In this document: positions 34,156 through 43,058 of the stretch, in pieces
How the letters are laid out: each line of letters begins with the position of its first letter
How positions within the stretch are numbered: position 1 is the first letter of the stretch
From: JAENVT01 sp963720775
GTDB taxonomy: Bacteria > Actinomycetota > Acidimicrobiia > Acidimicrobiales > Ilumatobacteraceae
Assembly: GCA_963720775.1 (NCBI GenBank)
Contig: CAVRGR010000002.1
Location: 434,001 to 498,000 of the forward strand
Length of the DNA: 64,000 nt
Direction: 5' to 3'
Made by a program: the position numbers and the translations under genes
Notes under the pieces: generated by a model
Told to the model about the DNA's origin: nothing
The model's database searches: none
The model's input: only the letters and a program-made list of their open reading frames with translations

Positions 34156-35121
34156 ATGCGCTACTTCCTTCAACGGCTGTTGCAGTTCGCCATCGTCTTC
34201 TTCCTCGTCACGTTCGGTGTGATGGTGTTCATGCGCATTGGGATGAACAAGCCCGGCGACCCGGCCCTGACGATGCTCGGTGGCACGGTGAAGCTCGACC
34301 AAGCGCAGGCCGTCAATGCCAGGTATCACCTCAACGACAACATCTTCGTCCAATACGGCTACTGGTTCGCCAACATGATCCGCGGCGACTTCGGCATCAG
34401 CATCCAGCAGAACACGACCGTCGCCAAGTACCTCAGCGGACGGGTGCTCGTCACCCTCTTCCTCGGCTTCTACGCGGTGTTGTGGGCCATGATCATCGCC
34501 ATTCCCGTAGCCGTGTACCAGGCCTACAAGCGCGACTCCCGCTTCGACCGCGGCGGCAACTTCATGTCGTTCCTGTTCGTGTCGCTGCCGGCTCTCGTGC
34601 TGGCCCCGTTCATCATCTTCCTGTTCAGCGTCAAGCTCCACTGGTTCCCGCGCATAGGTGAGAAGGTCATGCCTTGGGATGATCTCGGCGGACACTTCCG
34701 CAACTTCTTCCTCCCTGTCCTCGTGCTGACGCTCCCGTTGGCAGCGATCTTCGCCAGGCTGTTGCGCGCCGACATGGTGCAGACCCTGCAAAGCGACTTC
34801 GTCACGCTGGCCAGCGCCAAAGGTGTGCCCCCCGGTCGGGTCTTGTGGGGTCATGCGCTACGCAACTCACTGTTCTCGTTGCTCACCAGCGTTGGGGTGC
34901 AACTCGGTGGCCTGGTCGGTGGCGCTCTCGTCGTCGAGCAGTACTTCAACATGAAGGGAATGGGGGCGCTTCTCCTAACATCGATCCTCTCCAAGGACCT
35001 CTTCGTCGTTCAATCCGTAACGGCGATCGTCGTCGCCGTCGTGTCGGTCGCCAACCTCGGCATCGACCTCCTCTACGCGGTGATCGACCCGCGGATCCGC
35101 CATGCACGGGCACTGACGTGA
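34156..35121 (+). CDS. ABC importer permease, DppB/OppB-like
   Basis: This 321-residue permease has six helices. The N-terminus MRYFLQRLLQFAIVFFLVT and the segment LNDNIFVQYGYWFANMIRGDFG are hallmarks of OppB/DppB proteins. The EAA coupling loop is in LASAKGVPPGRVLWGHALRN. It pairs with the next permease to form the channel. Confidence 0.94.
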   Translation: MRYFLQRLLQFAIVFFLVTFGVMVFMRIGMNKPGDPALTMLGGTVKLDQAQAVNARYHLNDNIFVQYGYWFANMIRGDFGISIQQNTTVAKYLSGRVLVTLFLGFYAVLWAMIIAIPVAVYQAYKRDSRFDRGGNFMSFLFVSLPALVLAPFIIFLFSVKLHWFPRIGEKVMPWDDLGGHFRNFFLPVLVLTLPLAAIFARLLRADMVQTLQSDFVTLASAKGVPPGRVLWGHALRNSLFSLLTSVGVQLGGLVGGALVVEQYFNMKGMGALLLTSILSKDLFVVQSVTAIVVAVVSVANLGIDLLYAVIDPRIRHARALT

Positions 35122-35131
35122 GGCTCCGACG

Positions 35132-36052
35132 ATGACCGCCACCCTCAGCCCGCCAACCAACGCCATCGTTGGCAGCACGAAGGTCAAGAAGGCGCCGCAA
35201 TTGGGTTGGGTCTTCGGAGCGACCTGGTTGGTGGCACTCACCTTCTGTGCCTTCACGGCGACCAGGCTGCCCTTCATCCGCACCTACGACGCCAAGGTGC
35301 AGGTCGGTGGAAAGGCCAAGAAGTACGGCCTCGGCCCTGGCTGGACTGCGTGGTTCGGCACCGACAACTCCAGCCACGACGTGTTCGCCCGCTGCATCTA
35401 CGGCGCCCGGCAGACACTGACGATCGGGGTCGGTGCGACGATCATCGGGCTCAGCGTGGGCGGGCTACTCGGTGTGCTCGCCGGCTACTACCGCGGCTGG
35501 ATCGACAGGGTCGTTTCGATCATCGTCGACTGTTTGCTGGCCCTCCCGCCGCTGCTGTTGGCACTGCTGCTCATCCAGCGTTCCGATCAGATCAAGGAGA
35601 CCATCACAGCGATCGCCTGGCTGACCCGCACCGAGGAGATCATGATCACCCTCGGCATCTTGGCGATCGCGCCGTTCGCACGCATCGTTCGCGCCCAGAC
35701 GCTGGCACTGCGCGAGCGAGACTTCGTGCTGGCGGCGCGCAGCCTCGGTGCCAAGAGCCGTCGAGTGATCTGGCGGGAGATCATGCCCAACGTGGTACCG
35801 GCGATGGTCACCGTTGCTGTCACCGGGCTCGGCATCCTGATCGCCGCCGAGGGGACGTTGGCATTCCTGGGTCTCGGTGTCGAACGGCCGCAGACGTGGG
35901 GGAAGATGATCGACGCGTCGCGCGACGATCTCGGCAAGGCCTGGTGGGCGACCATCTTCCCGTGCCTGTTCCTGTTCCTCACCGTGCTCAGCTTCAACTT
36001 CATCGGTGACCGTCTGGCGCGAAAGTTCGACATCCGTGAGGCAGCCATATGA
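35132..36052 (+). CDS. ABC importer permease, DppC/OppC-like
   Basis: This 306-residue permease has an N-terminal helix near residue 30 (GATWLVALTFCAFTATRL), then FGTDNSSHDVFARCIYGARQ, which is the typical OppC entry segment, and a coupling loop in AARSLGAKSRRVIWREIMPN. The helix before it is unusually followed by a basic insert (VGGKAKKYGLG). It starts 10 bases after the first permease and overlaps the ATPase gene by four bases. Confidence 0.94.
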   Translation: MTATLSPPTNAIVGSTKVKKAPQLGWVFGATWLVALTFCAFTATRLPFIRTYDAKVQVGGKAKKYGLGPGWTAWFGTDNSSHDVFARCIYGARQTLTIGVGATIIGLSVGGLLGVLAGYYRGWIDRVVSIIVDCLLALPPLLLALLLIQRSDQIKETITAIAWLTRTEEIMITLGILAIAPFARIVRAQTLALRERDFVLAARSLGAKSRRVIWREIMPNVVPAMVTVAVTGLGILIAAEGTLAFLGLGVERPQTWGKMIDASRDDLGKAWWATIFPCLFLFLTVLSFNFIGDRLARKFDIREAAI

Positions 36053-37116
36053 GCATCGTGATCCAGGCCGCGAGCCGAGCCGACGACGGACCACTCCTCG
36101 AACTGCAAGACGTGCGCACGCACTTCCAGACACCGCGCGGCCTGGTGCGAGCTGTCGACGGGGTGTCGTTGACCCTGGAGCGCGGCAAAGCGCTCGGCAT
36201 CGTCGGCGAGAGCGGGTCGGGCAAGACCGTCCTGTCGCGTTCGATCATGGGTCTGCTGCCGACGCGCGGCACGATCCGCCGGGGCAGCATCAGATTCGAG
36301 GGGCGCGAGATCGGCGGCCTGTCGCGACGGGCGATGCGCGATGTGTGGGGCAAGGAGATGGCGATGATCTTCCAAGACCCGATGACCTCGCTGAACCCGC
36401 TGATGAAGATCGGCGCTCAAATCGCCGAACCACTGCGCCTGCATCTCGGCATGTCGCGGTCCGATGCCTGGGCAACCGCGGAACGGTTGATGCAAGACGT
36501 GCGCATCCCTGCGCCCGGTCGACGCCTTCGGCAGTACCCGCACGAGATGTCGGGGGGCATGCGTCAGCGCATCATGATCGCCATTGCCATGGCCTGCGGA
36601 CCGACGCTGTTGTTGGCCGACGAACCGACTACGGCACTCGATGTGACGGTGCAGGCACAGATCCTCGATCTGCTCGGCGAGCAACGACGAGATCGCAACA
36701 TGTCGCTGGTGCTGGTCACCCACGATCTCGGTGTCGTCGCCGGCCACACCGACGAGATCGGTGTGATGTACGGGGGCAAGCTCGTCGAGATGGCCCCGAC
36801 CGGCGAACTGTTCGCCAACATGAAGATGCCGTACACCGAAGCCCTGTTGCAGAGCATTCCCAAGCTCGATGATGTGAGCCACACCCGGCTCAACGTGATC
36901 GGCGGACGGCCACCAGATCTGGTCAATCCTCCGACTGGCTGCCGGTTCTCACCGCGCTGCCCGTATGCCCAAGATCGCTGCCGGGAAGAGGAGCCACCAC
37001 TGATCCCTACGGTCGAGGATCCCCGCCACACCTACGCATGTTGGTACCCGGTGGGCTCACCCGAGTACCACGAGACCAAGGCGCGTCGCCAACGCGAAGC
37101 CGAGGTGGCTGCCTGA
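36049..37116 (+). CDS. ABC importer ATP-binding protein, DppD/OppD-like
   Basis: This 355-residue ATPase has Walker A GESGSGKT, the Q-loop in MIFQDPMTSLNPL, signature MSGGMRQR, Walker B LLLADEPTTALDVT and switch His in LVTHDLGVVAG. The C-terminal oligopeptide-type extension has the cysteine pattern CRFSPRCPYAQDRC, which may bind a 4Fe-4S cluster as in some Dpp proteins. Its final A of TGA is the A of the next ATG. Confidence 0.95.
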   Translation: MSIVIQAASRADDGPLLELQDVRTHFQTPRGLVRAVDGVSLTLERGKALGIVGESGSGKTVLSRSIMGLLPTRGTIRRGSIRFEGREIGGLSRRAMRDVWGKEMAMIFQDPMTSLNPLMKIGAQIAEPLRLHLGMSRSDAWATAERLMQDVRIPAPGRRLRQYPHEMSGGMRQRIMIAIAMACGPTLLLADEPTTALDVTVQAQILDLLGEQRRDRNMSLVLVTHDLGVVAGHTDEIGVMYGGKLVEMAPTGELFANMKMPYTEALLQSIPKLDDVSHTRLNVIGGRPPDLVNPPTGCRFSPRCPYAQDRCREEEPPLIPTVEDPRHTYACWYPVGSPEYHETKARRQREAEVAA

Positions 37117-38135
37117 TGGCGGGCACCGGTAAAGCGCACCTTCGCCCCGACGGCGACGTTCTGCTGCGCGTCGACGACCTCGTGGTCGAGTTCCCGATCG
37201 GGCGCACGGGTCTGAAGGTCAATGCGGTGAGCGGGATCAGCCTCGACGTGCTGCGCGGCGAGACGCTCGGGGTGGTCGGCGAGTCGGGTTGCGGGAAGAG
37301 CACGACCGGGCGAGCCATCATGCAGCTCCCCCGCCCCACCAGCGGGTCCGTGATGTTCGACGGCCGCCAACTCACCGAGATGGGCGGCGACGAGATGCGC
37401 GAGGCGCGCACTCGCATGCAGATGATCTTCCAAGACCCGATCTCGTCGCTGAACCCGCGACGCAAGGTCCGCGACATCGTCATGGAACCCCTCGCCATCT
37501 GGAAGCGCGGCACGGGCGACCAACAGCGGACCAAGGTCGACGCGCTGCTCGAGGAGGTCGGCATCGATCCGCAGCGGGCGAAGGAGAGCCAGCCACATCA
37601 GTTCTCCGGAGGTCAGTGCCAGCGCATCTCGATCGCCCGATCGTTGGTGCTCGACCCGACACTGATCATCTGCGACGAGCCTGTCAGCGCTCTCGACGTC
37701 AGCGTGCAGGCGCAGGTGCTCAACCTGCTCGAAGATCTGAAGGCCAAGCACGGGCTCACGCTGATCTTCATCGCTCACGACCTCGCCGTCGTCAAGAACA
37801 TCAGCGATCGAGTGGCCGTGATGTACCTCGGCAAGATCTGCGAAGTGGCCGGCTCCGACGACCTGTACAGCGCGCCGGCGCATCACTACACGAGCGTGCT
37901 CCTCGACTCGATCCCCGTTCCCGACCCGACCATCGCCGCCACCAAGACGGCGATCGAGGGCGAGCCCCCTTCTCCCGTGCTACCCCCTCCGGGTTGCCGG
38001 TTCCACACTCGCTGCCCGGCCGCCACCGACGTGTGCCGCAATCAGGAACCGATGCTGCGTGAGATCGCCACCGCTCATTTCGTCGCCTGCCACCACCCGC
38101 TGTACGGAGACGACGTACCGGTCGCCGTTGCCTAG
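37116..38135 (+). CDS. ABC importer ATP-binding protein, DppF/OppF-like
   Basis: This 339-residue ATPase has Walker A GESGCGKST, Q-loop MIFQDPISSLNPR, signature FSGGQCQR, Walker B IICDEPVSALDVS and switch His in FIAHDLAVVKN. The C-terminal cysteine set is CRFHTRCPAATDVC. The start at 37116 overlaps the preceding stop as TGATG. Together with the previous four genes it makes a complete Opp/Dpp-type importer. Confidence 0.95.
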   Translation: MAGTGKAHLRPDGDVLLRVDDLVVEFPIGRTGLKVNAVSGISLDVLRGETLGVVGESGCGKSTTGRAIMQLPRPTSGSVMFDGRQLTEMGGDEMREARTRMQMIFQDPISSLNPRRKVRDIVMEPLAIWKRGTGDQQRTKVDALLEEVGIDPQRAKESQPHQFSGGQCQRISIARSLVLDPTLIICDEPVSALDVSVQAQVLNLLEDLKAKHGLTLIFIAHDLAVVKNISDRVAVMYLGKICEVAGSDDLYSAPAHHYTSVLLDSIPVPDPTIAATKTAIEGEPPSPVLPPPGCRFHTRCPAATDVCRNQEPMLREIATAHFVACHHPLYGDDVPVAVA

Positions 38136-38270
38136 CGCCCCGATGGGCAAATGTTGTTCTGCACTCGCTGGTCGCACACTCGGGGGTTCGCTCTCACGAC
38201 GACATGTAATGTCCTCGTTCGCGGGACTGGGTGAGGGACTGGGTAATAGGACAACCACGAAGGGGATTTC

Positions 38271-39254
38271 ATGAACGACACCGACCGTCGCATCGCGGCA
38301 CTCGAGACCGAACTGGCCGCTCTGAAGGCACGCATGGCCACGGCTCCGGAACCAGAGTCGAGCCGCCGAGAGATGTTCAAGAAGCTGGCACTCGCCGGCG
38401 CGGGCGTCGCCGCCGGTGGAGTGCTCGCCCAGGCCTCACCTGCTGCCGCGACCGACGGATCTGCACTCCTGATCGGCGACGAGGTGCAGACCGCGCAAAC
38501 TCCGACGGCACTCGTGGCGTCAGGATTCACCGGTGGCGAGGTCTTGCTCGTCGACGATTCCAGTGGGTTCACCGCGGGGTTCTCCTCGCATCCCGGTGCC
38601 CTCGCCGGATGGAGCGGAACTCGGACCGGTGTCTACGGCTACACGGCGAGCGGCTCCTACGGTGTTGTGGCAACCGGCGCCGGTGTCAACTCGACCGGGC
38701 TGAGGGGCTACGGCGCTCGGGCGAACCTCGAACTGCAGGCAGCCGGTGTTCCGGCCCCGCAGAGAGCCGTCGCACACCTCCTCGGCGAACTGGTCGAAGA
38801 CAGCACCGGTGACCTGTGGCTGTGCGTCGTTGCGGGGAACCCCGGAACCTGGCGCAAGGTCGGCGGTCCGGCGACGTCGGGGCAGCTGCACCTCCTCGAT
38901 GCGCCCGTTCGCATCTATGACACTCGTCCTGGAGCAGCTCCGCTCACCGTTCTCCCAAAGACGCCGCTTGTCGCGAACACGGCTCGAACCGTCGATGCCA
39001 CGGGCAACACCAGCGGCGTGCCCACAGCTGCCACCGGTGTACTCATCAACATCACGGTCACGCAGGGCACAGCGGCGGGGTTCCTCACCGCATGGCCGCA
39101 AGGAGCATGGCCCGGTACGAGCAGCATTAACTGGTCCGCCGGTCAAACCATCGCGACGACCACGGTGACTCGATGCGGGCCGAGCGCGACCTTCCTCGTG
39201 TTGGCGAACAGCGCCACCGACTTCCTGGTCGACGTCATCGGTTACTACCAGTAG
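38271..39254 (+). CDS. Tat-exported surface protein with N-terminal coiled coil
   Basis: This 327-residue protein opens with a heptad-like helix (residues 1-25, RRIAALETELAALKARM) before a twin-arginine signal SSRREMFKKLALAGAGVAAG (Arg32-Arg33) and an ASPAAA cleavage region. The mature part has Gly/Ser/Thr-rich repeats (TGVYGYTASGSYGVV) and a C-terminal domain with VRIYDTRP, GVLINITVTQGTAAGFLTAW and DFLVDVIGYYQ. I know this C-terminal type from large families in marine actinobacteria, function unknown. AAGGGG precedes the ATG. Confidence 0.75.
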   Translation: MNDTDRRIAALETELAALKARMATAPEPESSRREMFKKLALAGAGVAAGGVLAQASPAAATDGSALLIGDEVQTAQTPTALVASGFTGGEVLLVDDSSGFTAGFSSHPGALAGWSGTRTGVYGYTASGSYGVVATGAGVNSTGLRGYGARANLELQAAGVPAPQRAVAHLLGELVEDSTGDLWLCVVAGNPGTWRKVGGPATSGQLHLLDAPVRIYDTRPGAAPLTVLPKTPLVANTARTVDATGNTSGVPTAATGVLINITVTQGTAAGFLTAWPQGAWPGTSSINWSAGQTIATTTVTRCGPSATFLVLANSATDFLVDVIGYYQ

Positions 39255-39584
39255 CCGCGAACCTTGTTCGGGCGAGCCTCTGTTCCGGCGCCGGTGATCG
39301 ACGCCAGGTGTCGTAGGCCCGGCCACCGTTCCAGATGTTGTCAGGGATCGCGCGGTCGAACAGCCGAACGAACACGACTCAGCAGCACGGCTCGACGTCG
39401 GCGGAGGCGACGGCCGGCCGCTACGCGACGCGCCAGATGCGCCTGATTCTTCTGGCGCGAAGAGGCGGTTCGCGCGCGTAGGTGGTTCCTCGCCGACGTT
39501 CTGCGCCCCGACGCCGCTGTCACGAACATGTCACGATGACGAGTCACGACGTCTTGCGCGTGACGCGTTTCCTAGGTTTGAGCC
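39255..39584. other. 330-base gap without a gene; hairpin and repeat only
   Basis: No convincing coding frame is seen. It contains the hairpin at 39430-39458 (GCGCCAGA / TCTGGCGC, 13-base loop) and one copy of the CAGATGCGCCTGATT motif inside that loop. It leads into the left end of the insertion sequence. Confidence 0.6.
39434..39448 (+). repeat. CAGATGCGCCTGATT repeat, copy 1
   Basis: This motif also occurs at 42854-42868 (identical) and 48612-48626 (14 of 15), with shorter relatives at 44400-44420, 46480-46487 and 49332-49341. All lie in gaps of the accessory region. Here it forms most of a hairpin loop. Confidence 0.6.
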
Positions 39585-40848
39585 CGCCGCGGGATAGGTC
39601 GCGAGATCATGCGGCGATGGTGTAGTTCCATTCGCCGTGCCAGTCGTGTGGGGCGAGTGGGATCGTGTTGAACTCGGTGTTGGGGATCTTGATGCCGGTG
39701 GGGTACCAGCTGTTGTCGTAGGTGGCTTGCACGGTGAGGCCCGTGGTCGTCTTGGTCGCGGCGATCAGCTCGACGATGGTGCGGATGTCAGTGAGGGGCC
39801 GGCCACGCCAGTTCATCGAGATGAAGCTGAACAGGCGGTGTTCGATCTTGTTCCACTTCGATGTCCCGGGCGGGTAGTGCAGCACGGTGATCGCCAAGCC
39901 GGTCTGTGCGGCGAGGTTCGCGAGGTGCCACTTCCATGCCTTGACCCGGTAGCCGTTGGACCCGCCGGCGTCGGCGGTGACGGTGAGGGTCGTCGCGTGA
40001 GGGAAGCGGTGGTGGCCGTGGGTGTTCCACCACCGGCGGATCGCTTCAACCGCGAACTCGCTCGTGTCAGCGCTGTCACCGACGCTCACCCAGCCCTCGT
40101 CGTTGCCGACGTCGTAGACCCCATACGGGATGGCCTTGGCGAACTCGCCCAAGCTGTCGTCTTTGAAGTCGTGCACGTTGACCCGCTCCGGGTCGCCCTC
40201 AGGGCGCCAGTCCCGACCGCCGTTGGCGTAGCGGCCGATCAGCTCCTTCTTCTTGGTGTCCACCGAGATCACCGGCTCACCCACCGCCGACGCGGCGGCG
40301 ACGGTCGTGTTGAGGTACTCGAACTGGTCGTTGCGGTCCGGGTGCGAGCTGCCCCCGAGCTGTTTGGACGGAGCCTGCAACGAGTAGCCCATGCCATGCA
40401 GCAGCCGGCGCACCAACTCCGCCGACACCTCGAAGTGTTGACGGCGGAGCTCTTCGGCGAGCGTGTACGTCGAGGTCAACGTCCACCGCAACGGCGACAT
40501 CGGATGCCCTCTGGTCTCGGGCCACACCAACTCATCAAGGGCGTCCAACAACCCCGGCTGCTTGTCGATGGCCTGCTTGTCACCACCACCGGCACGACGC
40601 TGACGACCCGAAGGCTCGATCCCGACGCGGATCTCCTGGGTCGCTTTGAACACCGTCGAAGAACTCATCTTCGACGCCTCCACCACACGAGCCTGACCAC
40701 CACGCCCCAACGCCACCGCCATCGCCCCGGCCACCACTCGTCGTTGACGCTCCTCCAGATGCGGCAACACCGACTCGAAGAACGACACCAGACCAGCCCC
40801 GGACAGCTCCATCCGCCAAGACTATATCTCGCGCTTTATCCTGTGGTG
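39585..40848 (-). mobile_element. ISAzo13-family insertion sequence
   Basis: A transposase gene fills the element. Imperfect terminal inverted repeats are visible: CGCCGCGGGATAGGTCGCGAGAT at 39585-39607 (in two parts) and its inverted partner ATCTCGCG, three bases, TATCC, then TGTGGTG at 40826-40848, with 17 of 23 positions matching. The transposase stop lies in the left repeat and its start is 13 bases from the right repeat. Exact ends and a target duplication could not be fixed by eye. Confidence 0.7.
39607..40812 (-). CDS. ISAzo13 family transposase
   Basis: This 401-residue transposase appears full length. It has an N-terminal HTH-like part (LEERQRRVVAGAMAVALGRG, then SSSTVFKATQEI), then ISVDTKKKELIGRYANGGRD with the first catalytic Asp, LTVTADAGGSNGYRVKAWKW with the second Asp, and WNKIEHRLFSFISMNWRGRP with the catalytic Glu, so the DDE set is intact. 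The frame has no break, so the element could be active. Confidence 0.92.
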   Translation of the reverse strand: MELSGAGLVSFFESVLPHLEERQRRVVAGAMAVALGRGGQARVVEASKMSSSTVFKATQEIRVGIEPSGRQRRAGGGDKQAIDKQPGLLDALDELVWPETRGHPMSPLRWTLTSTYTLAEELRRQHFEVSAELVRRLLHGMGYSLQAPSKQLGGSSHPDRNDQFEYLNTTVAAASAVGEPVISVDTKKKELIGRYANGGRDWRPEGDPERVNVHDFKDDSLGEFAKAIPYGVYDVGNDEGWVSVGDSADTSEFAVEAIRRWWNTHGHHRFPHATTLTVTADAGGSNGYRVKAWKWHLANLAAQTGLAITVLHYPPGTSKWNKIEHRLFSFISMNWRGRPLTDIRTIVELIAATKTTTGLTVQATYDNSWYPTGIKIPNTEFNTIPLAPHDWHGEWNYTIAA

Positions 40849-41001
40849 AATGACTAGTGGATGCAGCTCTCCACGGTCGGAGGAGCGTCTGGCTGCCCCG
40901 AGAGCGCAGACGAATCGCTAGGCGCCGTGCGGGAAGGCGCAAACCTGGAACAGAGCGCAACCTCTTGCGGCAGCCCCGGCCATCGGCTAGTAGTGAACGT
41001 C

Positions 41002-41280
41002 ATGCCAGGAGCAAGCGAGCGCGCCAGTCAGGTCAAGATTGTCAGTGCGAACTGGGTTCCGGGAGAGGACGGTCAAGATGGCTCGTTCGAGGTACTTCTC
41101 GTCACCCAGGACGACGAACGACATGTGGTCAAACCAAGCCCGGCAGCAGTTGCTGCACTCGTTGCACTCACCCAGGCACCGACGATCTTGCTCTGGGATC
41201 CCGAGGGCCCGGCCTTGATCGCGGCCAACGTGGTGGGCAGGATGCCTTGGACGGACCGCTTTGAGAGGCCGTCAAGCTGA
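41002..41280 (+). CDS. Small protein of unknown function
   Basis: The ATG at 41002 gives 92 residues (MPGASERASQVKIVSANW...). A GTG at 40993 would add three. The sequence has the balance of a folded alpha/beta domain (SFEVLLVTQDDERHVVKPSP, then TILLWDPEGPALIAANVVGR). I recall similar hypothetical proteins in actinobacteria but no role. It lies between the insertion sequence's right end and a solo copy of that end at 41387. Confidence 0.55.
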   Translation: MPGASERASQVKIVSANWVPGEDGQDGSFEVLLVTQDDERHVVKPSPAAVAALVALTQAPTILLWDPEGPALIAANVVGRMPWTDRFERPSS

Positions 41281-41386
41281 TCTCGACGCCCTCTCCCGCA
41301 GGAGACAGAGCGGAACCGCAACGGCGACGCGTGTCAGGTGAGCACGCACTCGCAGTCGATGTTCGGATCTTCTGGGCCAACACAGT

Positions 41387-41409
41387 ATCTCGCGTATTAT
41401 CCTGTGGTG
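41387..41409 (+). repeat. Solo terminal repeat related to the insertion sequence
   Basis: ATCTCGCG, TAT, TATCCTGTGGTG at 41387-41409 matches the right terminal repeat of the insertion sequence (40826-40848) at 21 of 23 positions and in the same orientation. No transposase lies next to it. It may mark the end of an older related element or a transposed passenger segment. Confidence 0.65.
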
Positions 41410-41527
41410 GTCCCTTTGGCGCGCGCTTGCGCAACACGATCCAGTACCGGAAGAGAGCTTTGACAACCAGGCAGTGATCACGACCGCGCTTGGTCGCGGG
41501 CGTGGTCGAGATCAGGAGATCATCACT

Positions 41528-41992
41528 ATGGCCCACGATTCGAAGTCAGTCGATCAAGCTCAGACCGAGCGCGACCTCGCCGACCTCGTCGCCCGGTTCT
41601 TTGCGACGGTCTCGTTCGAACCCGGCTCACGCCCGAACTACGAGCCGATCCGCACCCTGTTCATCGACGAGGGGATCCTCGTCAAGAACATCTCCGACAT
41701 TCCCGATGTATCCAATCTCGATGGTTTCATCCGTCCTCGCCAGGCGATGGTCGACTCGGGACAGCTCACCGAGTTCTTCGAAGCTGAACGGACCAACGTC
41801 ACCGAGGTGTTCGGCAAAGTCGCGCATCGGTTCAGCGTCTACGAGAAGCGAGGTGTGACGAACGGCGTAGCCGCTGAGGCGCTGGGAATGGTCTCGACGC
41901 AGTTCATCATGACTCCGGCCGGATGGCGGATCAGCGCGATGGTGTGGGACGACGAGGGCCCGGGACAGGTCATCCCTGATCGCTATCGCTGA
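41528..41992 (+). CDS. NTF2/SnoaL-like small protein
   Basis: This 154-residue protein has an AGGAG-type ribosome site before the ATG at 41528. The pattern (a helix RDLADLVARFFATVSF, then FIDEGILVKNI, FGKVAHRFSVYEKRG, STQFIMTPAGWRISAMVWDD) is that of the cystatin-like NTF2/SnoaL fold, with a C-terminal TPAGWRIxxMVWDD strand pair. Such proteins are cyclases, isomerases or of unknown role. It appears stand-alone. Confidence 0.7.
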   Translation: MAHDSKSVDQAQTERDLADLVARFFATVSFEPGSRPNYEPIRTLFIDEGILVKNISDIPDVSNLDGFIRPRQAMVDSGQLTEFFEAERTNVTEVFGKVAHRFSVYEKRGVTNGVAAEALGMVSTQFIMTPAGWRISAMVWDDEGPGQVIPDRYR

Positions 41993-42079
41993 CGGCAGCT
42001 ACCTACTGGTAGCACAGCGGGCCTGGACGCGTAGCACCACGCGGGCGGGCACGGGTGTCGGGGTGGCAGGCTCTGTCCC

Positions 42080-42670
42080 GTGATTGATGACTTCGCGAAG
42101 GAGTACCTGCACAGCGACTTGCGCGACGTGAGAGCAACGATGCTGTGGAAGCTGGACGGGCTCGGCGAGTACGACGTTCGTCGGCCCATGACCAACACCG
42201 GCACGAATCTGCTCGGACTGATCAAGCATCTCTCGACCTGCGAAGCGTGGTACTTCGGCGACGTGTTCGGGCGCCCGTTCCCCGGACGGTGGCCCCGGTG
42301 GGACGATCCCGCCGGGCACCTCGGCCAGCTATGGGCTTCGAAGGACGAATCGCGTGACGAGATCGTTGACCACTACCGGCGATCGTGGGAGTACTCGGAC
42401 GCGACCATCGCCGCCCTTGATGTCGACGCGCCGGGCCATGTGCCGTGGTGGCCACGGCCCGACGTGATGCTGTTCAACATCCTGGTCCACGTGCTCACAG
42501 AAACCACTCGGCACGCAGGGCACGCCGACATCTTGCGTGAACAGCTGGACGGCGCAGTCGGATTCGACGCGGCGAGCCCCGGCCGCGATGGTCACGACGC
42601 TGCCTTCTGGGAGAATCATCGGACGACGATCGAGCACGCAGCCAGGGAGGCCGAGCCGCGACAACCTTGA
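42080..42670 (+). CDS. DinB/DUF664 family protein
   Basis: This 196-residue four-helix-bundle protein of the DinB-like metalloenzyme group has the metal-site histidines in LLGLIKHLSTCEAWYFGDVF and in VHVLTETTRHAGHADILREQ. Members include thiol-dependent S-transferases, such as mycothiol-dependent enzymes; the substrate here is not known. The start is a GTG at 42080. Confidence 0.85.
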   Translation: MIDDFAKEYLHSDLRDVRATMLWKLDGLGEYDVRRPMTNTGTNLLGLIKHLSTCEAWYFGDVFGRPFPGRWPRWDDPAGHLGQLWASKDESRDEIVDHYRRSWEYSDATIAALDVDAPGHVPWWPRPDVMLFNILVHVLTETTRHAGHADILREQLDGAVGFDAASPGRDGHDAAFWENHRTTIEHAAREAEPRQP

Positions 42671-42682
42671 CGTCGTGGCCGC

Positions 42683-42820
42683 ATGCAGCACCGCACTGCC
42701 GGCAACACCGGTGATGTTTCGCTGAGACCCTATGAGGACGGGGCAAGACCCCTGGACCGCGCCAACTTCGTCATCAACAACGATGACCTGCTTCGCCCGA
42801 TCGTGGCGGCACACCGGTGA
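42683..42820 (+). pseudogene. Short fragment resembling a nucleoside/uridine kinase C-terminus
   Basis: A 45-codon frame ends with PYEDGARPLDRANFVINN then DDLLRPIVAAHR. This recalls the C-terminal YxxxxxPxxRADxVIDNxD part of small P-loop nucleoside kinases. No P-loop is found upstream in any frame, so I read it as a decayed remnant. It may also be a chance resemblance. Confidence 0.35.
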
Positions 42821-43058
42821 CAGCTTTGCCCACACACCGGTTCGTGAGCGCGACAGATGCGCCTGATTGGCATCGTCGAGGTGCCGGCAACGGCTGTGAA
42901 TATGCGCTGTGCGTTCTGTGTGCCTCATCACGCAACACGGGGCGGTTCACCGGCCGGAGTTTCGCCGCAGATCGGCGAGCAGGTTGTGTGGCCCCGGCTT
43001 CGTATCGCGGCCGGGCCCGCGAATCCGGCCATCCGTCAGGGCACGGTGCCATCCGCGG
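42821..43058. other. Gap without a convincing gene
   Basis: Open frames on both strands here have shadow-like composition. The stretch holds the repeat copy at 42854-42868. Together with the fragment before it, the gap between intact genes is 388 bases. Confidence 0.5.
42854..42868 (+). repeat. CAGATGCGCCTGATT repeat, copy 2
   Basis: This is identical to the copy at 39434-39448. A short imperfect hairpin (GATGCGCC with GGCATC) can form around it. Confidence 0.6.
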
